Source: a bacterium (GTDB lineage Bacteria; SZUA-79; Acidulodesulfobacterales; Acidulodesulfobacteraceae). Taken from it: a stretch of DNA of 64,000 bases. The number at the start of each line of letters is the position of its first letter. The first letter of the stretch is position 1. The DNA lies in NCBI GenBank assembly GCA_021800745.1, contig JAJYYS010000001.1:1-64000 (forward strand), in the 5' to 3' direction. A program made the translations under genes and the position numbers. Under the pieces are notes generated by a model. That model did not search any database. It was not told where the DNA came from and was given only the letters and a program-made list of their open reading frames with translations. This document shows, piece by piece, positions 45,194 to 53,375 of this stretch.

Positions 45194-46621
45194 ATGGAAA
45201 AAGAAGAAGTCAAAAAGATAAAAGAGTGGATGAATACGGAGGAATATAAAGAGAAAAACTTTAACAGAAAAGCTATCGTTATAAATCCGGAAAGAGCCTG
45301 CCAGCCGCTTGGAGCGGTATTATGCGCCGCCGGGTTCGAAAATACGATGCCGTTCGTTCACGGTTCACACGGGTGCGTCGCGTATTACAGGAATAGCCTG
45401 TCGCGGCATTTCAGGGAGCCTATTGCCGCGGTAAGCACTTCGCTCACCGAGGACGGAGCGGTTTTCGGCGGACAGGCAAATGCGTTAGAAGGATTTAAAA
45501 ACGCCACTGATCTTTACAAGCCAAAGATGTTTGCGGTATCGACGACCTGTATGTCCGAAATAATAGGAGACGATCTGGCTTCTATAGTGGGAAACGCAAG
45601 GGAAAAGGGACGTCTTCCCGAAGATATTTTAGCGCCTTATGCAAATACTCCTAGTTTTGTAGGTTCACAGTTAGAAGGTTACGATAATATGCTTATTGCA
45701 ATAATAGAAAGTCTTGCGGAAAAACCGACGCCGGAAAAAGAAAAAACCGATATTATAAATATAATTCCCGGTTTTGATACTACTATAGGCAATATTAATG
45801 AAATTAAAAGGATTTTAAAAATATTCGGGGCAAAATCCCTCGTTCTCGCGGATTATTCCAATACTCTCGATTATCCTTTAAACGGCGAGTATAAGCTTTA
45901 TCCCGACGGCGCTACAAAATTAGAAGACGTAAAGACTTGCTTAAATAATAAAGCAACTATTGCTTTGCAGAGATATTCGACTAAAAAAACGGTTGCGGCT
46001 TTATCCGAAAAATTAGGACAGGACGTCAAAGTCGTCTCGGGTCCTATAGGCATAAATTATACCGACGATTTTTTAATGACGGTATCCGAAATATCGGAGC
46101 TTGAAATTCCGAAAGAACTTGAGGACGAAAGGGGCAGGGCTATAGACTGTATGACGGACGCCCAGCAGTATATACACGGAAAAAAATTTGCTATATTCGG
46201 CGATCCCGATATGCTGGTCGGGCTTACGAGCTATCTTCTTGAAATGGGAGGTATCCCAAAATATGTTTTATGTTCTAACGGAAACGAAGAGTTTAAAAAA
46301 GAAATAGAAGATTTGTTTGAGAAGTATTCGGTAAACGAGGGTAATGTTTATATAGATAAGGATTTATGGCATTTGCGGTCGTTATTAATGACCGATAAGG
46401 CGGATATGCTTATAGGTCCGTCGCACGGCAAATTTGCCGCAAGGGATGCAGGTATCCCGCATATCAGAATAGGTTATCCAATATTCGATAGAGTTAATAT
46501 TCACCGCTATCCGCTTTACGGCTATACCGGCATCGTCAATCTTACTACATGGATTGTAAATAAGTTTCTCGATATTCTTGACGACACGTCGGACGATGCT
46601 CATTTCGAACTTTTAAGATAA
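45194..46621 (+). CDS. nifK: Mo-Fe nitrogenase beta subunit NifK
   Basis: A 475-residue beta subunit with P-cluster cysteines in ERACQPLGAV, HGSHGCVAYYRNS and STTCMSEIIGDD and the conserved IGPSHGKFAARDAGIPHIRIG (in part). It is shorter at the N-terminus than the Azotobacter protein, like beta subunits of anaerobes. GGGAGG lies upstream, next to the palindrome. Confidence 0.96.
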   Translation: MEKEEVKKIKEWMNTEEYKEKNFNRKAIVINPERACQPLGAVLCAAGFENTMPFVHGSHGCVAYYRNSLSRHFREPIAAVSTSLTEDGAVFGGQANALEGFKNATDLYKPKMFAVSTTCMSEIIGDDLASIVGNAREKGRLPEDILAPYANTPSFVGSQLEGYDNMLIAIIESLAEKPTPEKEKTDIINIIPGFDTTIGNINEIKRILKIFGAKSLVLADYSNTLDYPLNGEYKLYPDGATKLEDVKTCLNNKATIALQRYSTKKTVAALSEKLGQDVKVVSGPIGINYTDDFLMTVSEISELEIPKELEDERGRAIDCMTDAQQYIHGKKFAIFGDPDMLVGLTSYLLEMGGIPKYVLCSNGNEEFKKEIEDLFEKYSVNEGNVYIDKDLWHLRSLLMTDKADMLIGPSHGKFAARDAGIPHIRIGYPIFDRVNIHRYPLYGYTGIVNLTTWIVNKFLDILDDTSDDAHFELLR

Positions 46622-46645
46622 AATAGGAAAAGGAGGTAAAATAAA

Positions 46646-47998
46646 ATGGGCATAGCGGTTAAAGAAGAATATTTCGATGAACCGACTTGCGAACATAACG
46701 GCGTCGCAAAGGAGAAAAAAGCCTGTAAGACTGCGGCACCCGGTTCTTCCACCGGCGGATGCGCGCTTGACGGGGCATATATAGTTTTAAGCCCTATAAA
46801 AGACGCATTAAATATAGTTCACGCGCCTATTAACTGTCTCGGCAACAGCTATAACCAAAGAACTTCAAAAGCCGTCGGCGGCAAAGAATATTATATGTAC
46901 GGTTTTACTACCGCAATGAACGAAAACGACCTGATTTTCGGGTCGGAAGATAAATTAAGACGCGGAATAATTTATGTTTATAACAGATTTAAACCGAAAG
47001 GAATATTCGTTTACAACACCTGCGTACCGGCGCTGACGGGCGAAGATATAGAGGGGGTTTCAAAAGAACTTGCCGTTAAACTTAAAATTCCGGTCGTTCC
47101 GGTTTTTTCGCAGGGATTTTCGGGAAATAAGAATCTGGGAAATAAAATTGCGGGCGACGCTCTTTTTACGCACATTATAGGAAAAAAAGAGCCGCTAATA
47201 GATTTGCTGGGCGATTTTAATATTAATTTAATCGGCGAATATAATATTAAAGGGGAGCTTTTTCTAATAAAAAAGGCGTTAAAAGCTATAGGAATAAATG
47301 TTCTTTCAACAATCACCGGCGATTCTACCGTAGAAGAAATAATGTATTCCCATAAAGCCGAACTTAACGTCGTAATATGCTCTAAAGCATTAGTATATTT
47401 AGCAAGAAAAATGAAAGAAAAATTCGGGATTCCGTATATCGAGGAATCGTTTTTCGGGATGACTTCGACTAATAAGGCGGTTATAGATATAGTAAATTCT
47501 ATCGGTAATATGGCGCTTATTAAAAGGGCAAAAGATTATATTAAAATTATGACTAAAGATACCGAAGAAAAAACTTATAAGTACAAGAAATTTTTAACCG
47601 GTAAAAGCGTTCTTTTATATACCGGAGGGGTTAAGAGCTGGTCTCTGATTTCCGCCCTGAACGACTTGGGTTTGAGGGTTATTGCCACGGGGATTAAAAA
47701 AAGCACGGATGAAGATAAATTAAGAATAAAGGAATTCGACGAAAACGGAAATATAATAATGCTTGACAACGGCAATCCCGTCAATCTTATTAAGATAGCG
47801 AGGGAAAATAAAGCCGACGTCATACTTGCCGGCGGAAGAAATCAATATACGGCAATAAAATCCCTCATTCCTTTTTTAGACGTAAATCAGGAAAGATTAG
47901 AGCCTTATACCTCTTACGAAGGCATAGAATTTTTGGCTCAACGGATATATTCCGAAATTAAAAATCCGTTATTTAAATTATTAAAAGAATCAATATAA
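46646..47998 (+). CDS. nifE: FeMo-co scaffold protein NifE
   Basis: A 450-residue NifD paralogue. Cofactor-scaffold motifs are GSSTGGCALDGAYIVLSPIK, HAPINCLGNSYNQRTS and VYNTCVPALTGEDIEGV. With NifN it matures NifB-co into FeMo-co. AGGAGGTAA precedes the ATG; nifN begins 4 bases after its stop. Confidence 0.94.
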   Translation: MGIAVKEEYFDEPTCEHNGVAKEKKACKTAAPGSSTGGCALDGAYIVLSPIKDALNIVHAPINCLGNSYNQRTSKAVGGKEYYMYGFTTAMNENDLIFGSEDKLRRGIIYVYNRFKPKGIFVYNTCVPALTGEDIEGVSKELAVKLKIPVVPVFSQGFSGNKNLGNKIAGDALFTHIIGKKEPLIDLLGDFNINLIGEYNIKGELFLIKKALKAIGINVLSTITGDSTVEEIMYSHKAELNVVICSKALVYLARKMKEKFGIPYIEESFFGMTSTNKAVIDIVNSIGNMALIKRAKDYIKIMTKDTEEKTYKYKKFLTGKSVLLYTGGVKSWSLISALNDLGLRVIATGIKKSTDEDKLRIKEFDENGNIIMLDNGNPVNLIKIARENKADVILAGGRNQYTAIKSLIPFLDVNQERLEPYTSYEGIEFLAQRIYSEIKNPLFKLLKESI

Positions 47999-48002
47999 AT
48001 TT

Positions 48003-49292
48003 ATGATGAATCTAATTAAAAATATTGAGATTAATCCTTTAAAAACAAGTTCTTCGCTGGGTGCGGCGGTTTTTTTTCTGGGACTGAAGAATGCGGTCGT
48101 CCTTATGCACGGAGCCGTCGGCTGCGCAAGTTTCGACAAAGTGACGCTGACGAAGCATTTTCGCGAAAATATTCCTATAGTTACCACCGCTTTAAACGAA
48201 TCGGGGGCAATACTGGGCGGAAAGGACTTTTTAATATCCGGAATTAAAAACGTTTACGAAAAGATGAAGCCCGATTTTATCGGGGTTGCATCATCGGGTC
48301 TTACCGAAACAAACGGAGAAGATATCGCCGGTATCGTTAAAGATTTTAAAGACGGACAGGGTGCCGCTTTTGCGAAAGTGATATATGCAGGCACTCCGGA
48401 TTATAAAGGCGGTTTTGAAGAGGGCTATATTGCGGCAATGTTGTCGCTGTTAAACGAAGCATTAAAAGAAACAGAGAAACCGCTTAAAAAATCGAATAAA
48501 AAGACAAACAGCGTAAACGTCTTTTGTCCATCTTCGTTTACCCCGCAGGATTTTTTGGAACTTCGCGAAGCCTTAGAATATTTTGACTTAAAGCCTATTT
48601 TTATACCGGATTTAGGTTTGTCGTTAGACGGTCATCTGGACGAAATGGGGTATCTGCAAACCACGTCGGGCGGGTTGGACGTAAAAGATTTAAGGGATAT
48701 TCATAGCGGTAAATTTAATTTAATAATAGGCTCGAGCCTTAAAGACGTTTCAAAAAACATCGAAGGGCTGACGGGATTAAAGACGTATTACTTTCCGAAT
48801 ATATGCGGTCTGAAGAACAGCGATAAATTTTTTAATCTTCTTTCTAAAACGACGGGCAGAGAAATTCCGGAAAAATATAAAAGGCAGAGAAGACAGCTTA
48901 TGGACGCATATTTAGATGCGCATTTTTATTTTTCGGGAAAAGATATTGCGCTGGCTCTCGGCGTAGATCTTTTAGACTCCTTCTCCGTGATTTATTCTGA
49001 AATCGGAGCAAACTTAAAGTTAGGAATATCGACGAAGGTTATAGACGACATTAAATATAGATTTTTAAATTTGCGCGAAGGCGATTTGGATATGCTTGCT
49101 GCCTGCGGGAACGTCGATATGATAGCTTCAAATTCCAACGCAAAATTTTATGCGGAAAGTTCCGGGGTACCTTTGCTTAAGGCGGGGTTTCCGATAATAG
49201 ACGAAATAGGGCATAATTTTAAGCATTACATACTTTACGACGGGGCGGTCAATCTTGTTTTTGAAAGCGCAAATTTACTTAATAAAGAATAA
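48003..49292 (+). CDS. nifN: FeMo-co scaffold protein NifN
   Basis: A 429-residue NifK paralogue: NPLKTSSSLGAAVFFLGLKN, LMHGAVGCASFDKVTLTKHF, SSGLTETNGEDIAGIV and LKAGFPIIDEIGH. It partners NifE. Two adjacent ATGs (48003 and 48006) could start it. NifB-NifN fusions known in other genomes are not seen here. Confidence 0.93.
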   Translation: MMNLIKNIEINPLKTSSSLGAAVFFLGLKNAVVLMHGAVGCASFDKVTLTKHFRENIPIVTTALNESGAILGGKDFLISGIKNVYEKMKPDFIGVASSGLTETNGEDIAGIVKDFKDGQGAAFAKVIYAGTPDYKGGFEEGYIAAMLSLLNEALKETEKPLKKSNKKTNSVNVFCPSSFTPQDFLELREALEYFDLKPIFIPDLGLSLDGHLDEMGYLQTTSGGLDVKDLRDIHSGKFNLIIGSSLKDVSKNIEGLTGLKTYYFPNICGLKNSDKFFNLLSKTTGREIPEKYKRQRRQLMDAYLDAHFYFSGKDIALALGVDLLDSFSVIYSEIGANLKLGISTKVIDDIKYRFLNLREGDLDMLAACGNVDMIASNSNAKFYAESSGVPLLKAGFPIIDEIGHNFKHYILYDGAVNLVFESANLLNKE

Positions 49293-49315
49293 CGGTTTTA
49301 AGTTTAATGCAAAAT

Positions 49316-49339
49316 GGGGACAGACTTAAGTCTGTCCCC
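49316..49339. repeat. 24-base perfect palindrome between nifN and nifX
   Basis: Identical to the palindrome at 45150-45173 (GGGGACAGACTT plus reverse complement). It is followed by the AGAAGGAGG ribosome site of nifX. Confidence 0.92.
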
Positions 49340-49367
49340 ATAAATAAAAATTAAGAAGGAGGTCGAA

Positions 49368-49775
49368 ATGAAAGTAGGTTTTGCGACAAGTGATAATATT
49401 TTAATCAATGACCACTTTGGATGGGCTAAAAATTTTGCAGTATATGAAATTAATCAGGACGGATTTAATTTTTTGGAGAATAGGCATTTTGAAGAAGAAA
49501 TGGAAGAACTTGATAAAATAGACAAGAAAATCGAAGGCTTAAAAGATTTAAGAATTATCTTTGTAGAAAGCATCGGCGGAACGGCAGCCGCCAAAGTGAT
49601 TAAGTGCGGCATCCATCCCGTCAAATCTAAACCGAACGATAAAATAGAAGAAGTTATGAAAGAACTTAAAGCGGTATTATCCAAAAATCCGCCTCCATGG
49701 CTGAAAAAAATTATTATTAAAGAAAGCGGAAAAGGAAGGGAAACCATAGATGGCACAAATATTGCTTATTTATAA
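49368..49775 (+). CDS. nifX: NifX/NafY-family FeMo-co carrier protein
   Basis: A 135-residue protein of the dinitrogenase iron-molybdenum cofactor family. MKVGFATSDNILINDHFGWA and IIFVESIGGTAAAKVIKCGI are typical. These proteins hold NifB-co or FeMo-co precursors. A C-terminal PPPWLKKII stretch is common in the NifX branch. The response regulator gene starts 4 bases later. Confidence 0.9.
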   Translation: MKVGFATSDNILINDHFGWAKNFAVYEINQDGFNFLENRHFEEEMEELDKIDKKIEGLKDLRIIFVESIGGTAAAKVIKCGIHPVKSKPNDKIEEVMKELKAVLSKNPPPWLKKIIIKESGKGRETIDGTNIAYL

Positions 49776-49778
49776 ACT

Positions 49779-50384
49779 ATGGAAGAAGAGAAAGGTTTAA
49801 ATTTAAACATAAAAGTTTTAGTCGTAGATGATTTGAAGGAAAGAAGGGAAGAGCTTAAACTTATTTTAAATTCCGTTACCGCCAATATATACGAAGCAGA
49901 CAATGGAGCGGCGGCAGTCATAGCGGCGGAAGAGTTTAAGCCGGATATTATCTTTATGGATATAAAGATGCCGTCGATGGACGGGATTACGGCTTGTAGA
50001 AAAATTGTGGAGAAGATCCCCGTTCCGGTTATTTTTTTAACTGCCGGAACCGGAGACGTAAAAGATTACGATAAGTATATGGAAGATTTAAAGGAGTCCG
50101 GAGCTTTCTCTTATATAATAAAGCCTGCCAAAAAGAATGAAATTTTAGCGCAGACGATAATTGCGATAGAAAATTTTAAAAAATTTCGTGATATAAAAGA
50201 AGAAAATGAAACTTTAAAACTATATATCGAGGAAAGAAAGTTAATCGGAAAAGCAAAAAATATACTCATAGAAAAAGAAGGAATTTCAGAAAGAGAAGCG
50301 CATCGCAGGTTGCAAAAGCTGAGTATGAACAGCGGGCGTCCCATAGAGGAAATTGCAAAAGCGATTATTTTAACGGATTCATAA
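49779..50384 (+). CDS. ANTAR-domain response regulator in the nif operon
   Basis: A 201-residue protein. Residues 10-130 are a receiver domain: VLVVDD, phospho-acceptor Asp in IIFMDIKMPSMDG, and SYIIKPAKK. Residues 145-198 are an ANTAR domain (IEERKLIGKAKNILIEKEGI, then SEREAHRRLQKLSM). ANTAR proteins bind tandem hairpins in nascent RNA and block terminator formation. The terminator in the nifH leader at 40675-40742 is an obvious candidate target. No cognate kinase is adjacent, so the input signal is unknown. Confidence 0.92.
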   Translation: MEEEKGLNLNIKVLVVDDLKERREELKLILNSVTANIYEADNGAAAVIAAEEFKPDIIFMDIKMPSMDGITACRKIVEKIPVPVIFLTAGTGDVKDYDKYMEDLKESGAFSYIIKPAKKNEILAQTIIAIENFKKFRDIKEENETLKLYIEERKLIGKAKNILIEKEGISEREAHRRLQKLSMNSGRPIEEIAKAIILTDS

Positions 50385-50411
50385 AAAACCAATAATAAAA
50401 GGAGATTATTT

Positions 50412-50729
50412 ATGGAAATGGTGAGGGCGATTATAAGACCTGAAAAAGAAAAAGACGTGCTTAAGGCGCTTGAAGAAAGCGGTTTTGTTTCGGTTACGAA
50501 GATGCATGTTTTCGGGAGGGGAAAACAAAAGGGGATTAAAGTCGGCGAAGTAGTTTACGACGAACTGCCGAAACTTGAACTGATGATTGTAGTGAATAAA
50601 GAAGATGCAAACAGAGTGTGCGATATTATTCAGGAAAATGCGGTAACCGGGCATATAGGCGACGGCAAGATATTTGTCGTGCCGGTTTCAAAGACCTACA
50701 CGGTAAGAACAGGCGCCGAAGGCTTATAA
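50412..50729 (+). CDS. nifI1: NifI1, PII-like nitrogenase regulator
   Basis: A 105-residue PII-family protein: MEMVRAIIRPEKEKDVLKAL, T-loop HVFGRGKQKGIKVGEVVYDE and GHIGDGKIFVVPVSKTYTVR. With NifI2 it binds dinitrogenase and inhibits it unless 2-oxoglutarate is high. In methanogens and many anaerobes the pair lies between nifH and nifD; here it is last in the operon. Confidence 0.9.
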   Translation: MEMVRAIIRPEKEKDVLKALEESGFVSVTKMHVFGRGKQKGIKVGEVVYDELPKLELMIVVNKEDANRVCDIIQENAVTGHIGDGKIFVVPVSKTYTVRTGAEGL

Positions 50730-50784
50730 TATTATTTATTATACATTAATTTATTTATGTTAAATTCATATTAACGAGGTTTTT

Positions 50785-51192
50785 ATGGAATCTAAATTCG
50801 AAGAAAATATTGTAGAGATTATTGCTATAATAAGAAGACATAAAATTCAAGAAACAAAAGATGCATTAGATAAAGAAGGTTTTAGCCAGATGACCTTTTA
50901 TTCGGTTCACGGAAGAGGAAGACAAAAAGGACGCGGAGGGCTTGCAAACGAACTTGACCCGGGGTTAAATCTGATTGCTAACAGAGCAGATATAGCCGAT
51001 AACGATTATAGTTTTTTGCCCAAAAGAATGTTATCGTTGGCTGTTAAAGAAAACGATTTGGACGAAGTCGTAAAAATTCTAATAAAGGTAAATAAAACAG
51101 GTCATTACGGTGACGGAAAGATATTTGTTCTGCCGGTGAGGCTTGCGGAAAAGATAAGAACGGCTGAAGAAGGGCTTTATGCGATTAACTGA
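50785..51192 (+). CDS. nifI2: NifI2, PII-like nitrogenase regulator
   Basis: A 135-residue PII-family protein with the long T-loop of NifI2 (SVHGRGRQKGRGGLANELDP ... FLPKRML) and GHYGDGKIFVLPVRLAEKIR. It completes the NifI1-NifI2 switch. It converges with ogt, overlapping its end by 8 bases, and closes the nif operon. Confidence 0.9.
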   Translation: MESKFEENIVEIIAIIRRHKIQETKDALDKEGFSQMTFYSVHGRGRQKGRGGLANELDPGLNLIANRADIADNDYSFLPKRMLSLAVKENDLDEVVKILIKVNKTGHYGDGKIFVLPVRLAEKIRTAEEGLYAIN

Positions 51193-51709
51193 AGTTATTT
51201 TGTTCGAGAGAAAGCAGAGCCGCCTTCAATTTTATGCCTCCTCCACCGGACCAGCCGCCTAATTTGCCGCCGGAGGCTGTTATTCTGTGACAGGGAAGAA
51301 TAATCGGCGTTTTATTTATGGATAAAGCGGTTGCGCAGGCTCTCGAGTATTTTTCGTTATATCCCGTTTTTACCGCAAGTTCTTTATAGGATAAGGTTTC
51401 GCCGTATTTTATATTTCTCAGCGTTTTTAGAATTTTACCGGAAAAATCCGGATAAAAAGAAAAGTTTATAGGAAGTTCGATAAAATCGACGATTTTACCT
51501 GAAAAGTAGTCGTCTAAAAGATTTATTAATTTATAAAGGTGCGGCAGGCGGTTTAAATCGTTTTTGGATAACCGCGCCACACCCGGTTTATCATTTATCT
51601 GCTTGCCGCTTGTAATTTCTATCCTTTCGATATGTTTTTCGGAAGCATTTATTTCTAAACTTATATCGAAATCTGATATTTTTGTTTTAAATTCAAAACT
51701 AATGTCCAC
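51185..51709 (-). CDS. ogt: Methylated-DNA--protein-cysteine methyltransferase
   Basis: About 174 residues if started at GTG 51709, which overlaps the end of fmdB. A longer frame to 51817 would place a basic, unrelated extension inside fmdB and is less likely. The active-site motif PCHRI is in TPIILPCHRITASGG, after the DNA-binding helix YKELAVKTGYNEKYSRACATAL (in part). It moves alkyl groups from O6-guanine to its own Cys. Confidence 0.88.
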   Translation of the reverse strand: MDISFEFKTKISDFDISLEINASEKHIERIEITSGKQINDKPGVARLSKNDLNRLPHLYKLINLLDDYFSGKIVDFIELPINFSFYPDFSGKILKTLRNIKYGETLSYKELAVKTGYNEKYSRACATALSINKTPIILPCHRITASGGKLGGWSGGGGIKLKAALLSLEQNNFS

Positions 51710-51986
51710 AGCCGCCGCCGGTGCAGGAACATGCAGGGGCAGGCGTCGTCTCCGCTTTATTTTCGTCCTTGGGCTTTTTTGCCTTATTGCTGCTCCCGGA
51801 ACCACCGGAACTTGCATAATCAGTTTTATACCACCCCGAACCTTTTAAGACGAAACTTGAGTTAGAAATAAGTTTTTCTAATTTTCCGCCGCATTTCTCG
51901 CATTTTTCGAGCGGCTTTTCATTGATTCCCTGAATTACTTCGATGTAGTTTCCGCAATCTTTGCATTTGTATTCCCTGATAGGCAT
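51699..51986 (-). CDS. FmdB-type zinc-ribbon protein
   Basis: A 95-residue protein with the FmdB/CxxC zinc ribbon: MPIREYKCKDCGNYIEVIQG, then EKCEKCGGKLEKLI and SSFVLKGSGWYKTDY. The tail is low-complexity and ends in CSCTGGGCGH. Function of this widespread family is not established (a putative regulator). AAGGAGG lies upstream. Confidence 0.85.
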   Translation of the reverse strand: MPIREYKCKDCGNYIEVIQGINEKPLEKCEKCGGKLEKLISNSSFVLKGSGWYKTDYASSGGSGSSNKAKKPKDENKAETTPAPACSCTGGGCGH

Positions 51987-52156
51987 TTTAATTTTTTACC
52001 TCCTTGAAAATATATATCCTATTTTAATTATAACATAAATATCGTAATTTCAGAATATGATTTTATACTTTACATATTTGAATAATTTTATAATATAATA
52101 TATAAAAATATATAAATAATTTATTTTATATAAATTCACAGGGGATTATCCGTTTT

Positions 52157-52789
52157 ATGGAAAATATTAAGATGCTGGATTATTTCAGAACTTTAAGCGG
52201 CGATATTTTAAATGAGATAAAGGCTCTTTTTAAAGAAGAGATTTACAAAGCAGACGAGAATATTTTCATAGAAGGCGATAAATCTAAAGGTATATATTTT
52301 GTTGCCGAAGGAACGGTCAAGGTTTATAAATCTTCTAAAGACGGCAGGGAGCAGATTCTTAAACTTATTTATCCGGGAGATTCGTTTAACGACGTTACGG
52401 TATTCGTAAAAGACGTTAATCCGGCTTCCGCCGATGCCGTAACCGACGTTAAGTTATATTTATTATCGCGTGAAAGTATGATAGGATTGATTTATAAACA
52501 TCCGGAAGTATCGTTGAACATAATAAGAAGTATGGCGGAAAAATTAAGGTATCTTACAAATACCATAGAAGATCTTTCGCTGAAACATACTCAGGAAAGA
52601 ATTGCAAAAATACTTCTTTTATTTGAAGGTAAAAAGCTGAGCCAAAAAATAATCGCCGATATAGCGGGAACGGCAAGAGAAGTCGTTTCCCGCGCCTTAA
52701 AAGATTTTGCCTCCCAAAATATTATTAAATTAGACAAAAGAGATATTATTATTCTCGACAAAAAAAAGCTGGAAGATTTAGGAGATTAA
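52157..52789 (+). CDS. Crp/Fnr-family transcriptional regulator
   Basis: A 210-residue protein. Residues 20-130 are a cyclic-nucleotide-type beta-roll (IFIEGDKSKGIYFVAEGTVK). Residues 145-205 are a winged helix with recognition helix GTAREVVSRALKDF. The ExxSR pattern is that of FNR/DNR regulators that bind TGA-containing half sites. There is no N-terminal Cys cluster, so it is not an oxygen-sensing FNR; heme- or NO-type DNR sensing is possible. It is a candidate for the palindromes at 1215, 8621, 17475 and 17521. rsmD follows 18 bases later. Confidence 0.88.
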   Translation: MENIKMLDYFRTLSGDILNEIKALFKEEIYKADENIFIEGDKSKGIYFVAEGTVKVYKSSKDGREQILKLIYPGDSFNDVTVFVKDVNPASADAVTDVKLYLLSRESMIGLIYKHPEVSLNIIRSMAEKLRYLTNTIEDLSLKHTQERIAKILLLFEGKKLSQKIIADIAGTAREVVSRALKDFASQNIIKLDKRDIIILDKKKLEDLGD

Positions 52790-52807
52790 TTAATTAGTTA
52801 AATTTTT

Positions 52808-53368
52808 ATGCGTATCATAACCGGTTCGTTAAAGGGCAGAAAAATACCTAACGTATTCGATATAAAAAACGTATCCCCGTCTTCGGATTTTTTAAAAGGA
52901 GTCCTATTTAACGTTATCGGAAAAGATATAGAAGGCGGAGTTTTTTGCGATCTATATGCCGGGACGGGCAACGTCGGCTTCGAGGCAATTTCGAGGGGGG
53001 CGGCTTTCTGTATTTTCGTAGAAACCTCGCCTGAATTAATATCTATAATCATTAACTTGTCTAAACGCTTCGGCATCGAAGAAAAAGTCAAAATAATAAA
53101 AAAAGACGTCTTAAGGGCATTAGAAAACGGAGTCTTAAACGAATATAAACCGGATTATATATTTATCGACCCGCCTTACGGCTCAGGGCTTTGCGAGAAA
53201 ACAATTAATGAAATTACAAGATGTTCCGCAGGTAAAAGCAATATAATAGTTCAGCACGATAAGCGGGAAGTATTATCGTCGGAATATCCGACCTATAAAC
53301 TCATTACCGAAAAAGCGCACGGCAAATCTGTTTTATCGTTTTACGAAGCGCTTAATAAGACATATTAA
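52808..53368 (+). CDS. rsmD: 16S rRNA (guanine966-N2)-methyltransferase
   Basis: A 186-residue methyltransferase: MRIITGSLKGRKI, SSDFLKGVLFNVI, CDLYAGTGNVGFEAISRGA and the catalytic DPPYGSG. It methylates the small-subunit rRNA. It converges with the phosphoketolase gene, 7 bases apart. Confidence 0.9.
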   Translation: MRIITGSLKGRKIPNVFDIKNVSPSSDFLKGVLFNVIGKDIEGGVFCDLYAGTGNVGFEAISRGAAFCIFVETSPELISIIINLSKRFGIEEKVKIIKKDVLRALENGVLNEYKPDYIFIDPPYGSGLCEKTINEITRCSAGKSNIIVQHDKREVLSSEYPTYKLITEKAHGKSVLSFYEALNKTY

Positions 53369-53375
53369 TATAATT

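Noticed and set aside
45150..49339. Palindromes in nif gaps as intrinsic terminators
   Set aside because: Neither is followed by a T run and the operon continues directly, so they are better treated as repeats.
51710..51817. Longer N-terminus for the O6-methylguanine methyltransferase
   Set aside because: The extension is a basic/proline-rich shadow of the fmdB gene. GTG 51709 gives the family length.
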